NCBI GenBank assembly: GCA_029549985.1
Contig: JAKPIB010000021.1
Location: forward strand, 54,128 to 118,127
Direction of reading: 5' to 3'
From: Bacillota bacterium
Lineage (GTDB): Bacteria > Bacillota > Clostridia > Caldicoprobacterales > DTU083
Length of the DNA: 64,000 nucleotides
The notes under the pieces: model-generated
What the model was told of the DNA's origin: nothing
The model's database searches: none
Seen by the model: the letters and a program-made list of their open reading frames with translations, nothing else
Program-made: the position numbers and the translations under genes
Shown here: one piece after another, positions 39,134 to 48,149 of the stretch
Numbering within the stretch: the stretch's first letter is position 1
Layout: each line of letters begins with the position of its first letter

Positions 39134-40378
39134 CTATCTCTCTATAAGCATTTTCAACAGATCAGATGTCTTTGTCTCTGTGTCAAAAACCTTTGACAAG
39201 ATAGAGTTCAGTTGACCCATCAGATCCTCGCTGTATATACCAAGCATGGCCGGCTGGCCTGCCGGCAACAGTGAGGAAAGGACCTCGGGGACATGAAGCC
39301 TGTCCTGCCAGCCTTTTTCTTCATAAAGGGACACCCTCGCAGGCAGCTGCCCGTTGTCCAGGGCTATCCTACGCTGGTTGTCATGTCTGATGAGGTATTC
39401 CACCACTTCCCTGGCCAGAGCGGTATGTTTGCTTTGGCTCCCTATAGTCAGCATCCAGCCGCTTATCAGGCCTGAATAGGTATCATCGCTGCCTGCCATT
39501 GGTATCGGAGCAGACGCGACCCTGTCCTTAAGCGGCGAATCATCCTTAATGAGCAGCCTGGCGGCATATGACCAGTTGATCATAAAGACTGCGTTGCCTT
39601 CGCTGAAAACCTGTCTGCATTTTTCAGCGCCCATATTGAAAACATCTGATGACAGTACATCCTTTTCTGCCAGAGACTTCAATCTGCCGAACGCTGATGA
39701 AATCGCTTTTTCATTATAGCTTACAGCCTGGCCGGAAAAATCGGGCATGGCATCGTACGCTATGAGCAAGCTTGTCATGAATACGGTGCTGTTCCATTGG
39801 CTTTCAGCCGGAAAAATGAGTCCGTACGGTATTTCTAGCTGGCTTTTAAGATCAGCAGCTGCATCCTCTAGTTTTTTCCAGGTATTGAGCGGTGTATCTA
39901 TCAAATCCTTTCTATAGTACAAAAGGGGCATATCCTGCCAGAAGGGAATGGCAAACAACTTCCCTTTCCACCTTCCGGCTTCCGCCATCCCGGGATGAAA
40001 ATCTGATAAGGAATCACTGCCTAATATACCGTCGAGCTGCTTCAATATACCCTTTTCGGCAAGCTCAGGCATCCATGTGTCGTGTATCACCAATATGTCT
40101 GGCATTTTCTGGCCAGCTGATATCACTGCCGTGAGCCTTTCATAATATCCTTGTTTTTCTCCTGCTGCTTCAAAGGCTTTTATGCTTACATCATCCCTGA
40201 GCTGCTCATACTCCGTCAGCAGCCTCATGATGCCTCCACCGCCGTCCCTTGGGTAAACAAGACTGATCTCAGTCCTTACCTTCTCTTCGACAGGAGGCTT
40301 TCCATAATCACAGCCGGAAAGCAGGCTTATGATCAATATGCATATTATAACAGACAGGTATCTACAATTCTTACTCAC
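39134..40378 (-). CDS. Extracellular solute-binding lipoprotein, sugar type
   Basis: Family 1 substrate-binding protein of ABC importers. A lipoprotein signal ends in LLSGC (Cys about 23), so the mature protein is membrane-anchored outside the cell. The body has ISLVYPRDGGGGIMRLL, KMPDILVIHDTWMPELAEKG, AIPFWQDMPLLYYRKDLI and EGNAVFMINWSYAARLL, a typical bilobed oligosaccharide-binding protein. No permease or ATPase gene is near, so it works with a transporter elsewhere or as a sensor. I prefer GTG at 40378, eight bases after GGGG; TTG at 40384 is possible. It lies between dut and holA. Confidence 0.85.
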   Translation of the reverse strand: MSKNCRYLSVIICILIISLLSGCDYGKPPVEEKVRTEISLVYPRDGGGGIMRLLTEYEQLRDDVSIKAFEAAGEKQGYYERLTAVISAGQKMPDILVIHDTWMPELAEKGILKQLDGILGSDSLSDFHPGMAEAGRWKGKLFAIPFWQDMPLLYYRKDLIDTPLNTWKKLEDAAADLKSQLEIPYGLIFPAESQWNSTVFMTSLLIAYDAMPDFSGQAVSYNEKAISSAFGRLKSLAEKDVLSSDVFNMGAEKCRQVFSEGNAVFMINWSYAARLLIKDDSPLKDRVASAPIPMAGSDDTYSGLISGWMLTIGSQSKHTALAREVVEYLIRHDNQRRIALDNGQLPARVSLYEEKGWQDRLHVPEVLSSLLPAGQPAMLGIYSEDLMGQLNSILSKVFDTETKTSDLLKMLIER

Positions 40379-40408
40379 CAGCAAAACCCCAATCAGGACA
40401 AATGCATC

Positions 40409-40837
40409 TTATATGCCCGTAGAACCAAAGCCACCTATGCCCCTTTGGCTGTCGGACAGCTCATCACATTCCTTCACGCTGACCCTCAACACTTTTTGTA
40501 TGACCATCTGGGCTATCTTCATGCCGGCATGCACATGAAAGGTCTGTTTGCCGTGGTTTATCATTATAACAGCCACTTCACCCCGGTAGCCCTCATCGAT
40601 GGTACCCGGACTGTTCAGCAGAGTGATCTGATGCTTCAATGCCAACCCGCTTCTGGGCCGCACCTGGGCTTCTGTCCCCGGCGGCAGCTCGATTGCTATA
40701 CCTGTAGGCACCAGCTTGGCTTCACCGGGATCTATTGACAAGTCCACCACTGAAAACAGGTCCAGTCCGGCATCGCCGGGATGGGCATACTCCGGCAGTC
40801 TTGCATTAGGATTGAGCTTTTTTATCTTAAGTTCCAT
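40409..40837 (-). CDS. dut: dUTP diphosphatase
   Basis: Hydrolyses dUTP to dUMP, keeping uracil out of DNA and feeding thymidylate synthesis. The five trimeric dUTPase motifs are visible: [41 protein letters not shown] and the C-terminal [10 protein letters not shown] arm. The length of 142 residues is typical. The ATG has AAGGAG 14 bases upstream, farther than usual. The 145-nt upstream gap holds a candidate promoter. Confidence 0.96.
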   Translation of the reverse strand: MELKIKKLNPNARLPEYAHPGDAGLDLFSVVDLSIDPGEAKLVPTGIAIELPPGTEAQVRPRSGLALKHQITLLNSPGTIDEGYRGEVAVIMINHGKQTFHVHAGMKIAQMVIQKVLRVSVKECDELSDSQRGIGGFGSTGI

Positions 40838-40898
40838 AGTGTGTACAATTGCTCCTTATACTCCGCATTATTGGCATATCACTATGCTCTTATAACTT

Positions 40899-40927
40899 AA
40901 TTTATCATTTATATATAGCAAATACAA
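40899..40927 (-). promoter_or_regulatory. Candidate dut promoter
   Basis: TTGTAT (40922-40927) and TAAATT (40899-40904) are 17 bp apart on the minus strand, about 60 nt before dut. The region is AT-rich, so the match may be chance. Confidence 0.33.
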
Positions 40928-40983
40928 GCCAATGCAGCCGTAGTCGCATAATTGCAGCATGCTGATGATCCCGCCGGCTGTAC

Positions 40984-41589
40984 TTACCTGTTGTACAAAT
41001 GCTCAAGGGCTATGCGGTTCCTGGCTTCACGCCTTTTGACAAGAGTAAACACAAATACTACAATGCCCAGGCCTATGCCACCGAAAAAAGACACCAGGCT
41101 AAGCAGTATTGTCTTCAATAAGGCCGGAATGAAGCCTTTTCCCACCACTAGGACCGCCTCTTCGCCTTCTTCAAACTCGTACCAGCAGCTCAACTCATAC
41201 TCTCCGGGAGCGTCGATCTGAAACACGAATATCCCCTTGCCTTCACGATCATTAAGCGAATAGGTTGAACTGAGCGACAGGCTATCAAGCGTCACATGTT
41301 CTCCCGTATCTATGCTTTTCAAAACGCACACCAGGCCGTCGATGCTCTTAGTATCGTATACCCTGCCCTCATAGGTCGTCCTGTACTCCCAATAGATCGT
41401 ATACCTGCCCTGCTCCTCAAGCTCAAATACCTTTGCACCCGGTACGACCAGGCGATCGTCCATTGTTTTAGCTACAGTTTCTAAACCTGTTATTAGAAAA
41501 TAAAGAAAAAGCACTATACCAAAAATCAATATCAAGGCCGATATCACGTAGAATATCCTGCCGGGCCTGATCCTTTGCTCCTCCATCAT
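40984..41589 (-). CDS. Hypothetical two-helix membrane protein
   Basis: A 201-residue protein with one membrane helix near each end (about 12-35 and 158-182). The domain between them, predicted to face outside, is rich in beta-strand patterns and Tyr/Glu (GRYTIYWEYRTTYEGRVYD, APGEYELSCWYEFEEGE). The C-terminal tail is basic and cytoplasmic. I know no function; the extracytoplasmic part could sense or bind at the envelope. GGGTG precedes two adjacent ATG codons. It lies 53 nt after lspA and may share its transcript. Confidence 0.78.
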   Translation of the reverse strand: MMEEQRIRPGRIFYVISALILIFGIVLFLYFLITGLETVAKTMDDRLVVPGAKVFELEEQGRYTIYWEYRTTYEGRVYDTKSIDGLVCVLKSIDTGEHVTLDSLSLSSTYSLNDREGKGIFVFQIDAPGEYELSCWYEFEEGEEAVLVVGKGFIPALLKTILLSLVSFFGGIGLGIVVFVFTLVKRREARNRIALEHLYNR

Positions 41590-41642
41590 AACTTCACCCG
41601 CATCCTTGTTAATATGGCTTTATATAGTAATACCCTTCTGTG

Positions 41643-42143
41643 TCAGGATCCCTTTTCCTCCTCCTTCAGTGCCTTGTGCGGGAAAAATATCACAAGCACA
41701 GCCAAAAAGAAGGTCCCCACAGTGATATATGAGTCTGCTACATTGAAGACTGCGAAATTGATCAGCCTGAAATCAAACATATCACGTACATAACCCAAAG
41801 CGATCTGGTCGATCAGGTTACCAATTGCACCGGCCAGGATGACTGTGATGCATGCACGCAGCAGCACCGGCCATTTATAGACATTCTTGACAAGCAGGAA
41901 GGCCATGGCCATACTCGCTATGATCCTTACAGCAACCAGGAACCAGAAGCTTCCGGCCAGCATCCCGAAGGCTGCTCCCTTGTTGTGGACACTTGTGAGA
42001 TGAAAGACCCCTTCCCATAAGGGGACCGTGTTGCCAAGAGGGATATATATGTCCACAAGACGCTTAGATATCTGATCCACTGCGATCAGGACAACAATAA
42101 GAGCAAACTCCGTCACAAGCCTTATTACTGATTTTTTGTCCAT
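41643..42143 (-). CDS. lspA: Lipoprotein signal peptidase
   Basis: Signal peptidase II, which cleaves prolipoprotein signals such as those of the serpins and binding protein in this window. Four membrane helices are visible. The family motifs are IAVDQISKRLV, HNKGAAFGML, LAGAIGNLIDQIALGYVRD and FNVADSYITVG; the two aspartates in the last two are catalytic. I start at the ATG of MDKKSVIRL, with GGAGG five bases upstream, giving 166 residues; the longer frame would cover the fur terminator. Confidence 0.95.
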   Translation of the reverse strand: MDKKSVIRLVTEFALIVVLIAVDQISKRLVDIYIPLGNTVPLWEGVFHLTSVHNKGAAFGMLAGSFWFLVAVRIIASMAMAFLLVKNVYKWPVLLRACITVILAGAIGNLIDQIALGYVRDMFDFRLINFAVFNVADSYITVGTFFLAVLVIFFPHKALKEEEKGS

Positions 42144-42188
42144 AATTACCTCCGTACAGGCTAATGCATTTATGCGTGATTGTTTCGC

Positions 42189-42225
42189 AAAAAAACCTTG
42201 TATACATTTTAACATATATACAAGG
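42189..42225 (-). terminator. Terminator after the Fur-family gene
   Basis: A 9-bp stem (CCTTGTATA 42196-42204 with 42217-42225) is followed by seven or more T residues on the minus strand, about 30 nt after the regulator stop codon. Confidence 0.82.
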
Positions 42226-42253
42226 CTTGCAAAATGTATTTGGTCATATCACC

Positions 42254-42673
42254 TTATTGCTTGCAGTTTTTGCAGTATCCGTAGACCTCGAACCGGTGCT
42301 CCACCGGCGTGAAGCCATCCTCATCCTTCATGGCCTCAAAGGGGCAGAAGTCAGTAGTTTTTATGCTTCCACACCTTTTGCATATCAGATGATGGTGATG
42401 GTGATCCCTGTCGGGCGCCAGTTCATAATAAGCGGCATCACGGTTTATCTCGATTTTCTGGACTATGTTCTCCTGCGTGAGTACCTCCAGATTACGATAA
42501 ACAGTGGAGAAATTGGTGCCGGGAGTAGCCTTGCTCACCTCTTCATAAATCTGCTGCGCTGTCACAAGCCGGCATTCATCGCTGCTCAGCACCTTGAGTA
42601 TCGCTTCTCTCTGCCTGGTTATCTTGTATCCCTTGCTCTTAAGCTCACGGATCAGGTCTGCTGCCCTGCCCAA
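42254..42673 (-). CDS. Fur family metal-dependent regulator
   Basis: Dimeric repressor of the Fur/PerR/Zur family. The N-terminal winged helix has GYKITRQREAILKVLSS and TNFSTVYRNLEVLTQENIV. The metal-binding half has DHHHHHLICKRCGSIK and YGYCKNC, two CxxC pairs for structural zinc. The His-rich DHHHHH run suggests iron or zinc sensing, but I cannot choose between Fur, Zur and PerR. The length of 139 residues is normal. The start is TTG with AGGGTG eight bases upstream. It lies downstream of lysC and has its own terminator. Confidence 0.92.
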   Translation of the reverse strand: MGRAADLIRELKSKGYKITRQREAILKVLSSDECRLVTAQQIYEEVSKATPGTNFSTVYRNLEVLTQENIVQKIEINRDAAYYELAPDRDHHHHHLICKRCGSIKTTDFCPFEAMKDEDGFTPVEHRFEVYGYCKNCKQ

Positions 42674-42766
42674 GGTCGCATCACCCTTTTTATCAGCTAT
42701 GAATTATTAATTATAATAACCCAAACATGCGTCAAATGCAAGCCAGCAGGCAGATGCCTGCACATT

Positions 42767-43987
42767 CTAGGATGCTGCCTCACCTAGATTGAACCTGTCG
42801 TGTATAGCCTTGACCGCCTTGTCGACCTCATCAGCACTGATCAGGCACGATATCTTGATCTCAGAAGTACTGATCATGTGGATGTTGATGCCCTCATCGG
42901 CCAGTGCGCCGAACATGGTAGCAGCAACACCGGGATGGGCCGCCATGCCGGCCCCTACTATCGATACCTTGGCTATGTCCCTGGTAAAGCTGACAGCCTT
43001 AGCGCCCAGGTAATCGAGGTTCCTGTTTATGACCTCTACGCTTTCAGACAACTGGGACCGGGACACGGTAAAGGAAATATCCTTGGTATCGTCCCTGCCA
43101 ATGCTTTGGAGTATGATATCCACATTGATATTGGCGTCTGCCAGCAGCTTGAAAAGCTTGTAAGCTACACCGGGGATATCTCTTACTGCTATTACAGACA
43201 GCCTCGCTATGTCAGTATCATAGGTAACACCCTTGACTACTGTTTTCTCCATTCCTCCAGCCTCCCTGACCAGTGTTCCTTTGTGATTGTTTTTGCTTGA
43301 CCTGACCACTAGCTTTACACGATAGTTGTTCGCCAGCTCGACAGACCTGTTGTGAAGGACTCTGGCTCCCAGGCTCGCCAGCTCCAGCATTTCATCGTAT
43401 GTGACCTCATCAAGCTTTCTGGCGTTCCTTACTATCCTTGGGTCAGCCGTGTAGACACCGTCCACATCTGTATAAATCTCACAATGATCAGCATTGAGAG
43501 CGGCAGCCAGGGCCACTGCTGTCGTATCAGAACCGCCCCTGCCCAGGGTGGTAATATCACCGTGATCATCTATGCCCTGAAACCCGGCAACGATCACGAT
43601 CTTGCCTTCATCCAGCTCCTTGAATATCCTGTCAGCACATATTCTCTTTATCAATGCACTGCCATGCACCGCATTCGTATATATCCCTGCCTGTCCGGCT
43701 ATGAGCGAGACCGCTTTGTATCCCAGCTTTTCAAGCGCCATTGCCATCAAAGCAATGGATATCTGCTCGCCTGTGGACATGAGCATGTCCAGCTCTCGTT
43801 TTGACGGCCTATCGCTTATCTCCATGGCCTTGGCAATGAGCTCATCAGTGGTATCGCCCTGGGCTGACAGCACCACTACGACCTTGTTGCCCTTTGAGTA
43901 AGCCCTAATGATCTTCTTTGCCACATTCATTATGCATCCTGCGTCTGCCACCGAGCTGCCGCCGTATTTTTGTACGATCAGTCCCAA
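42767..43987 (-). CDS. lysC: Aspartate kinase
   Basis: First enzyme of the aspartate family pathway (lysine, threonine, methionine). The kinase domain has VQKYGGSSVADAG, MLMSTGEQISIALMAMAL, TLGRGGSDTTAVALAAAL and EIYTDVDGVYTADPR. Two C-terminal ACT domains (about 265-400), including VSIVGAGMAAHPGVAATMF, give amino-acid feedback. The length of 406 residues fits the Bacillus LysC type. The start is TTG with GGAGGG seven bases upstream. It follows hom by 41 nt in an ACT-hom-lysC operon. I see no lysine riboswitch. Confidence 0.95.
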   Translation of the reverse strand: MGLIVQKYGGSSVADAGCIMNVAKKIIRAYSKGNKVVVVLSAQGDTTDELIAKAMEISDRPSKRELDMLMSTGEQISIALMAMALEKLGYKAVSLIAGQAGIYTNAVHGSALIKRICADRIFKELDEGKIVIVAGFQGIDDHGDITTLGRGGSDTTAVALAAALNADHCEIYTDVDGVYTADPRIVRNARKLDEVTYDEMLELASLGARVLHNRSVELANNYRVKLVVRSSKNNHKGTLVREAGGMEKTVVKGVTYDTDIARLSVIAVRDIPGVAYKLFKLLADANINVDIILQSIGRDDTKDISFTVSRSQLSESVEVINRNLDYLGAKAVSFTRDIAKVSIVGAGMAAHPGVAATMFGALADEGINIHMISTSEIKISCLISADEVDKAVKAIHDRFNLGEAAS

Positions 43988-44028
43988 GCAAATCCCTCCG
44001 TGTCTGTATTCGATTGGTATATAAAGGT

Positions 44029-45279
44029 TTACTCCGATACCTTGAATACATTCAAAACAGCTGCTGTATTGTCCAATGAGGCCAAAGTGTCCCGGATGAG
44101 CGGAAGTTCAGACTCCTTCCTTGCACCTGTAAAGACCCCCGCTTCACCGGCCAGTAAAGGATTTTTGAATATGTGGACTTTTGCATCCTGCATACACGTT
44201 GCGATCTCCTTTTCAAAGCCTTTGGCATCCTTAAGCTTGAGCCTTAGGAAGAACTTGTGTGCAAACTGATCGGAATCAAGCACGGTCGCGCTTACTTCAT
44301 CCGGCATGATGGCGTTTCCGCTGCTGTTTGGCTGGTAATTGGCCGCCTCGATTATATCTCCGATCACAGCGCTGGCCGTAGGATATTTCCCGGCGCCCTT
44401 GCCGTAGAACATCACATCACCTATAGCATCACCCTTTACCAATACTGCGTTGAAAACATCCTCAACGTCCGCCAACGGGTGGCCGAGAGGCAGCATGATC
44501 GGGCTTACCATGGCGTAGATGCCGTCTTCTGTGCGGGCCGCATGGGCAACCAGCTTTATAACATACCCCAATTCCTCAGCACTTAGCATATCCTCCTTGG
44601 TGATGCCGGATATGCCCTCAGTATTGATGTCGGTGTATAAGACCTTTTGGCCAAAGGCGATTGAGCTAAGTATCGCGATCTTACGCTGAGCGTCAAAGCC
44701 GCATATGTCAGCGGAAGGATCCCTTTCGGCATACCCCCTTGCCTGTGCGTCGAAAAGGGCTGATTCAAAGTCCTTGCCGTTTTTGCACATCTCTGTGAGT
44801 ATAAAATTGGTGGTCCCGTTCAATATGCCTGTGATCTCATAAATGTTATTGGCAGCCAGGCACTGCTTCAGAGGCCTGATGATAGGGATACCTCCTCCTA
44901 CGCTGGCTTCAAAGAAATATTCCACATGATGCTGATGGGCTATTTTTTGAAGCAGAGGCCCGTACTCTGCCACAAGCTCCTTATTGGAAGTAACTACGAA
45001 CTTGCCTGATTCAAGTGCCCGCTTTGTATAGCTGAAAGCCGGTTCCAGCCCGCCCATGGTTTCAACAACTATATCGATCTCAGGATCATCCAGCACTTCG
45101 CCGGCATCCTTTGTAAAGAGATGCCTGTACGGCAGATCCGGAAAGCTTTTGCGGTCAAATATCTTTTTTACGGTCAGCACCGTACCTGTCTTTTTTTCAA
45201 TGCCGCTCCCGTTTTTAAGCAGCACCTCGACCACGCCTGAACCTACCGTCCCATGGCCCAAAATGCCTATGACAGCCAT
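44029..45279 (-). CDS. hom: Homoserine dehydrogenase
   Basis: Reduces aspartate semialdehyde to homoserine for threonine and methionine. The N-terminal Rossmann fold has VIGILGHGTVGSGVVEVL. The catalytic domain has ASVGGGIPIIRPLKQCL, GILNGTTNFILTEM and ERDPSADICGFDAQRKIAIL. A C-terminal ACT domain (about 335-416) gives threonine control. The length of 416 residues is usual. The ATG has GGAGGGG five bases upstream. It sits between the ACT protein and lysC. Confidence 0.96.
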   Translation of the reverse strand: MAVIGILGHGTVGSGVVEVLLKNGSGIEKKTGTVLTVKKIFDRKSFPDLPYRHLFTKDAGEVLDDPEIDIVVETMGGLEPAFSYTKRALESGKFVVTSNKELVAEYGPLLQKIAHQHHVEYFFEASVGGGIPIIRPLKQCLAANNIYEITGILNGTTNFILTEMCKNGKDFESALFDAQARGYAERDPSADICGFDAQRKIAILSSIAFGQKVLYTDINTEGISGITKEDMLSAEELGYVIKLVAHAARTEDGIYAMVSPIMLPLGHPLADVEDVFNAVLVKGDAIGDVMFYGKGAGKYPTASAVIGDIIEAANYQPNSSGNAIMPDEVSATVLDSDQFAHKFFLRLKLKDAKGFEKEIATCMQDAKVHIFKNPLLAGEAGVFTGARKESELPLIRDTLASLDNTAAVLNVFKVSE

Positions 45280-45298
45280 AAAATCCCCTCCAAGCTGC

Positions 45299-45742
45299 TT
45301 ATTCCTGTCCTATGATCTCTATCTTCTGGACGCCATTGAGCGCACTCAAGTCATGGATCAGCCCCTCAAGGTCATCCTCCATCAGCCTTGTGTCAAACGA
45401 AATCGTTACATTGGCCGTCCCGTGTATCGGTATGTTTTGGTTAATGGTAAGGATGTTCCCCCGGCGCCCGGCGATTGAGTTGAGTATGCTTGAAAGCACA
45501 CCCGGCAAGTCAAGGAGCGTCAGAGCCAGGTTCACGATCTTGCCGCGGTTGGCTTCAGAAAAAGAAAACACCGAATCCTTGTATTTATAGAACGCGCTGC
45601 GGCTGATCCCCGCCATTCTGACCGCATCATTGACAGTGGCCGCCTGCCCCGTAGCCAGGAGCAGCTTTGCCTTGATGACATTGTGAAAAACTTCGGGAAG
45701 TACATCTCGTTTAACAATGTAATACACATTATCATCCATCAT
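45299..45742 (-). CDS. ACT domain protein, UPF0735/PheB type
   Basis: A 147-residue protein with an N-terminal helix-turn-helix-like region (NDAVRMAGISRSAFYKYKD) and a C-terminal ACT domain (LTLLDLPGVLSSILNSIAG onward). It belongs to the family named PheB or UPF0735, which accompanies hom or pheA in Firmicutes and is thought to be an amino-acid sensor. The first of two adjacent ATG codons follows AGGAGGGGGG. It leads the ACT-hom-lysC operon, so it may tune that pathway. No direct target is known to me. Confidence 0.9.
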   Translation of the reverse strand: MMDDNVYYIVKRDVLPEVFHNVIKAKLLLATGQAATVNDAVRMAGISRSAFYKYKDSVFSFSEANRGKIVNLALTLLDLPGVLSSILNSIAGRRGNILTINQNIPIHGTANVTISFDTRLMEDDLEGLIHDLSALNGVQKIEIIGQE

Positions 45743-45796
45743 ACTTCCCCCCTCCTTTTGTCTATGTATTACGGACATTTGTTTTTGTATGGTGGA

Positions 45797-45825
45797 ATTT
45801 TATCATGCCGGGCACAAGGATACAA
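45797..45825 (-). promoter_or_regulatory. Candidate promoter of ACT-hom-lysC
   Basis: TTGTAT (45820-45825) and TAAAAT (45797-45802) are 17 bp apart on the minus strand, about 55 nt before the first gene. Confidence 0.45.
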
Positions 45826-45940
45826 GATGGCAGAAATCACAAAAATCCATGTATATATCTATAAAGCTTAAATATAATCCTTATAGCTTGCATTTTTGTA
45901 AGATTCACAGCCTTATGCCTGATTTGGATCATCAAAATAT

Positions 45941-45973
45941 AAAAGCACCCTTTCTCTTCAGAGAAAGGATGCT
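45941..45973 (-). terminator. Terminator after the sugar isomerase gene
   Basis: A long stem (45944-45957 with 45960-45973, one mismatch) with a tight loop and a short T run lies just after the stop codon at 45991. Confidence 0.75.
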
Positions 45974-45990
45974 TGATGGTGCGACAGTGA

Positions 45991-46848
45991 TTATCTGATC
46001 AGATCCTTCAGGAAATCCACAGCCAGCCTGATGTCCTTTTCCGGATCCGGACCAACTTCACGTTCAATAGTCAGGAAGCCCTTGTACCCGACTTCCTCCA
46101 AGGCTTTCAGGTAATTGGGGAAATCAACGCTCCCCTGGCCCAGCGGAGTCTCGGCAAAGTAATCCTCCAGACGCATATCCTCTATCCCGCCTTCCGCGAA
46201 ATAGTTGTAAATAATCTCCGGATCGGTCTTCTTTTTCATTATACCGTCCTTTGCATGGGTATGTACGATGTAGTCCTTAAGGATCTTAACCGCTTCTACA
46301 GGGTCATCATCCGTGACCATGACCAGATTGGCCGGGTCGAGATTGACACCGACACCCTTTGTATGAAGGCTGTCTATAAAGCCCTTCAAAACCACTGCTG
46401 TCTCCGGGCCTGTTTCGATCGCAAAAAAGGCTCCCATCTTTTCGCCATACTCTCCAAGCTCGCCAAGGGCATCCTGCAGGACCTTGTACCTGTCGTGACC
46501 GGGATCTGCGGGGATTATACCGATATGGGTCGTCACCACGTTTGTCTCCATGTCCCTGGCAAGATCCACTATCCGCTTTGACTGCTCTATCCTGGCCTTG
46601 TTGTCCGCTCTTATGGCAAAGCCGTGACCTCCCATATCGCCGCACAAGGCAGACACAACAAGCCCGTTGGATTTGATAATGTCGAGGATCTCCTTTCGCT
46701 TTTTTGAGTCAAGATTCTGAGGTGCCATTTCGCCATGGGTCGCATATATCTGTATGCCTTCTGCACCTGTTTCCCTGGCTTTTTTGATCCCTTCTACCAG
46801 CCCGACACGGAAAGAGTCTACCATTACGCCTATCTTGAACGGTTTCAC
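45991..46848 (-). CDS. Sugar phosphate isomerase/epimerase family protein
   Basis: AP-endonuclease-2-like TIM barrel of 285 residues, a fold shared by xylose isomerase-like epimerases. Recognisable parts are FKIGVMVDSFRVGLVEGIKK at the start, VVTTHIGIIP, FFAIETGPETA, GVNLDPANLVMV and HTHAKDG; the Glu, Asp and His in these form the metal site. The product could be a ketose epimerase or inosose-type enzyme; the substrate is unknown. The start is GTG after AAGGGGG. It is the second gene behind a Gfo/Idh/MocA oxidoreductase (45-nt gap), a pairing common in sugar or cyclitol catabolism. Confidence 0.88.
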   Translation of the reverse strand: MKPFKIGVMVDSFRVGLVEGIKKARETGAEGIQIYATHGEMAPQNLDSKKRKEILDIIKSNGLVVSALCGDMGGHGFAIRADNKARIEQSKRIVDLARDMETNVVTTHIGIIPADPGHDRYKVLQDALGELGEYGEKMGAFFAIETGPETAVVLKGFIDSLHTKGVGVNLDPANLVMVTDDDPVEAVKILKDYIVHTHAKDGIMKKKTDPEIIYNYFAEGGIEDMRLEDYFAETPLGQGSVDFPNYLKALEEVGYKGFLTIEREVGPDPEKDIRLAVDFLKDLIR

Positions 46849-46893
46849 AAGCAGTCCCCCTTTTCCAAGATTATAGCTATATTATAACATGGA

Positions 46894-47922
46894 TTACAGG
46901 TATATTCTTCTGTTTTCTTTGCCTGACCGATAGATAGCGCAAACCAGCTCCTGGGTCTTTCTGGCTTCCACCCCGTCTATAAACGGCCGCTCCCCCTTGG
47001 CAAGAGACTCGTAAAATGCACGGATCTGCTTGCAGTGACTGACGCCCCAGTAGCTCTTTACACCGTCCCCATAGTCCATTACCTCGTTTTTATCTACGTC
47101 GGCACATACTTCCCTGCCGTCATCGAACCTGATGACTGCTTTATCGGCTACAAGCCTTGCCAAGCCATTCTCGCAATGCAGCTCCAGCTCGACAGGTACG
47201 TCATAGCTGTAGCTGGTGGTAGTATAGAACAAGGCCCTTACCCCGTTTTTGTAGAATATGACTCCTTCAGCACAATCCTCGACCTCGATCCCCGGGTGGA
47301 ACCGGTTGGATATATTGGCTTCCACGTAGTCTATAGGCACATCCACAAACCATCTCATCAGGTCCAGCGTATGGATGGCCTGGTTTATGATCACTCCGCC
47401 GCCTTCCCTGTCCCAGGTGCCTCTCCAGTCGCTTTCGCTGTAATAGGAATCAGATCGGTGCCATACAACTGACAGCCTGCCTGATATGATCCTGCCCAGT
47501 TCACCTGACTCCAGGGTGTTTTTAATAAGGACTGATCCGGGATTATACCGGTTTTGAAAGATGACACCAAGGGTCACCTGGCTGTCCTTTGCTGCCTTGA
47601 TCATGTCATCGGCATCCTGGAGGCTGACAGCCATAGGCTTTTCCGTAAGGACGTTCACGCCCCGGTTTGCCGCATAGATGGCCATAGGCGCATGGAGATA
47701 ATGGGGCGTACATATGTGGACTACATCAAGGCCTTCCCTGTCCAGCATTTCCTTATAGTCTGTATAGTAATTGCAGCTGTATCGATTCGCCTTATCAGCA
47801 GCCCTCTCCACGTTCACATCACAGACTGCCTTTAGCTCCACGTTCCCGACTGTATTAAGAGATTGCAGATGCATCGGTGAGATCGTGCCGCACCCGATAA
47901 CCCCTGCCTTGAACTTTTTCAT
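46894..47922 (-). CDS. Gfo/Idh/MocA family oxidoreductase
   Basis: NAD(P)-dependent sugar oxidoreductase. The N-terminal Rossmann fold has KAGVIGCGTISPMHLQSL, and the family motif VLTEKPMAVSLQDADDMI contains the catalytic Lys of EKP. The C-terminal domain has WDREGGGVIINQAIHTLDL, with the GGG-x(6)-H active-site pattern. The length of 342 residues is normal. The ATG of MKKFKAG has GGGGAGG eight bases upstream. It is read with the isomerase gene from a promoter at 48007-48035. The substrate is unknown. Confidence 0.9.
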   Translation of the reverse strand: MKKFKAGVIGCGTISPMHLQSLNTVGNVELKAVCDVNVERAADKANRYSCNYYTDYKEMLDREGLDVVHICTPHYLHAPMAIYAANRGVNVLTEKPMAVSLQDADDMIKAAKDSQVTLGVIFQNRYNPGSVLIKNTLESGELGRIISGRLSVVWHRSDSYYSESDWRGTWDREGGGVIINQAIHTLDLMRWFVDVPIDYVEANISNRFHPGIEVEDCAEGVIFYKNGVRALFYTTTSYSYDVPVELELHCENGLARLVADKAVIRFDDGREVCADVDKNEVMDYGDGVKSYWGVSHCKQIRAFYESLAKGERPFIDGVEARKTQELVCAIYRSGKENRRIYL

Positions 47923-48006
47923 GTAAGCTTCCTCCCCGCTCAAACCTATGGCAGCCTGCTGTCAGCAAGCAAGCGATCTGGCTGTCTTTTTGATATCTTC
48001 ACCTAA

Positions 48007-48035
48007 ATTATATAAGATGTCGGATAAGTGAGCAA
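48007..48035 (-). promoter_or_regulatory. Promoter of the oxidoreductase-isomerase pair
   Basis: TTGCTC (48030-48035) and TATAAT (48007-48012) are 17 bp apart on the minus strand. The leader to the Gfo/Idh gene is about 80 nt. Confidence 0.55.
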
Positions 48036-48149
48036 CCTGCATAAACCGGTCTGACGTCAGGCTTTTTAAAATAAGCGGTGAAATATTGTTACGTGGAATA
48101 AATAATCAAGTTTACAGCAAACTAATGCTCAGGAGGTGTATTAATAGAA

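Noticed and set aside
45779..45940. Possible lysine riboswitch or T-box before the ACT-hom-lysC operon
   Set aside because: The leader after the likely promoter is only about 55 nt and has no conserved aptamer core or terminator, so neither fits.
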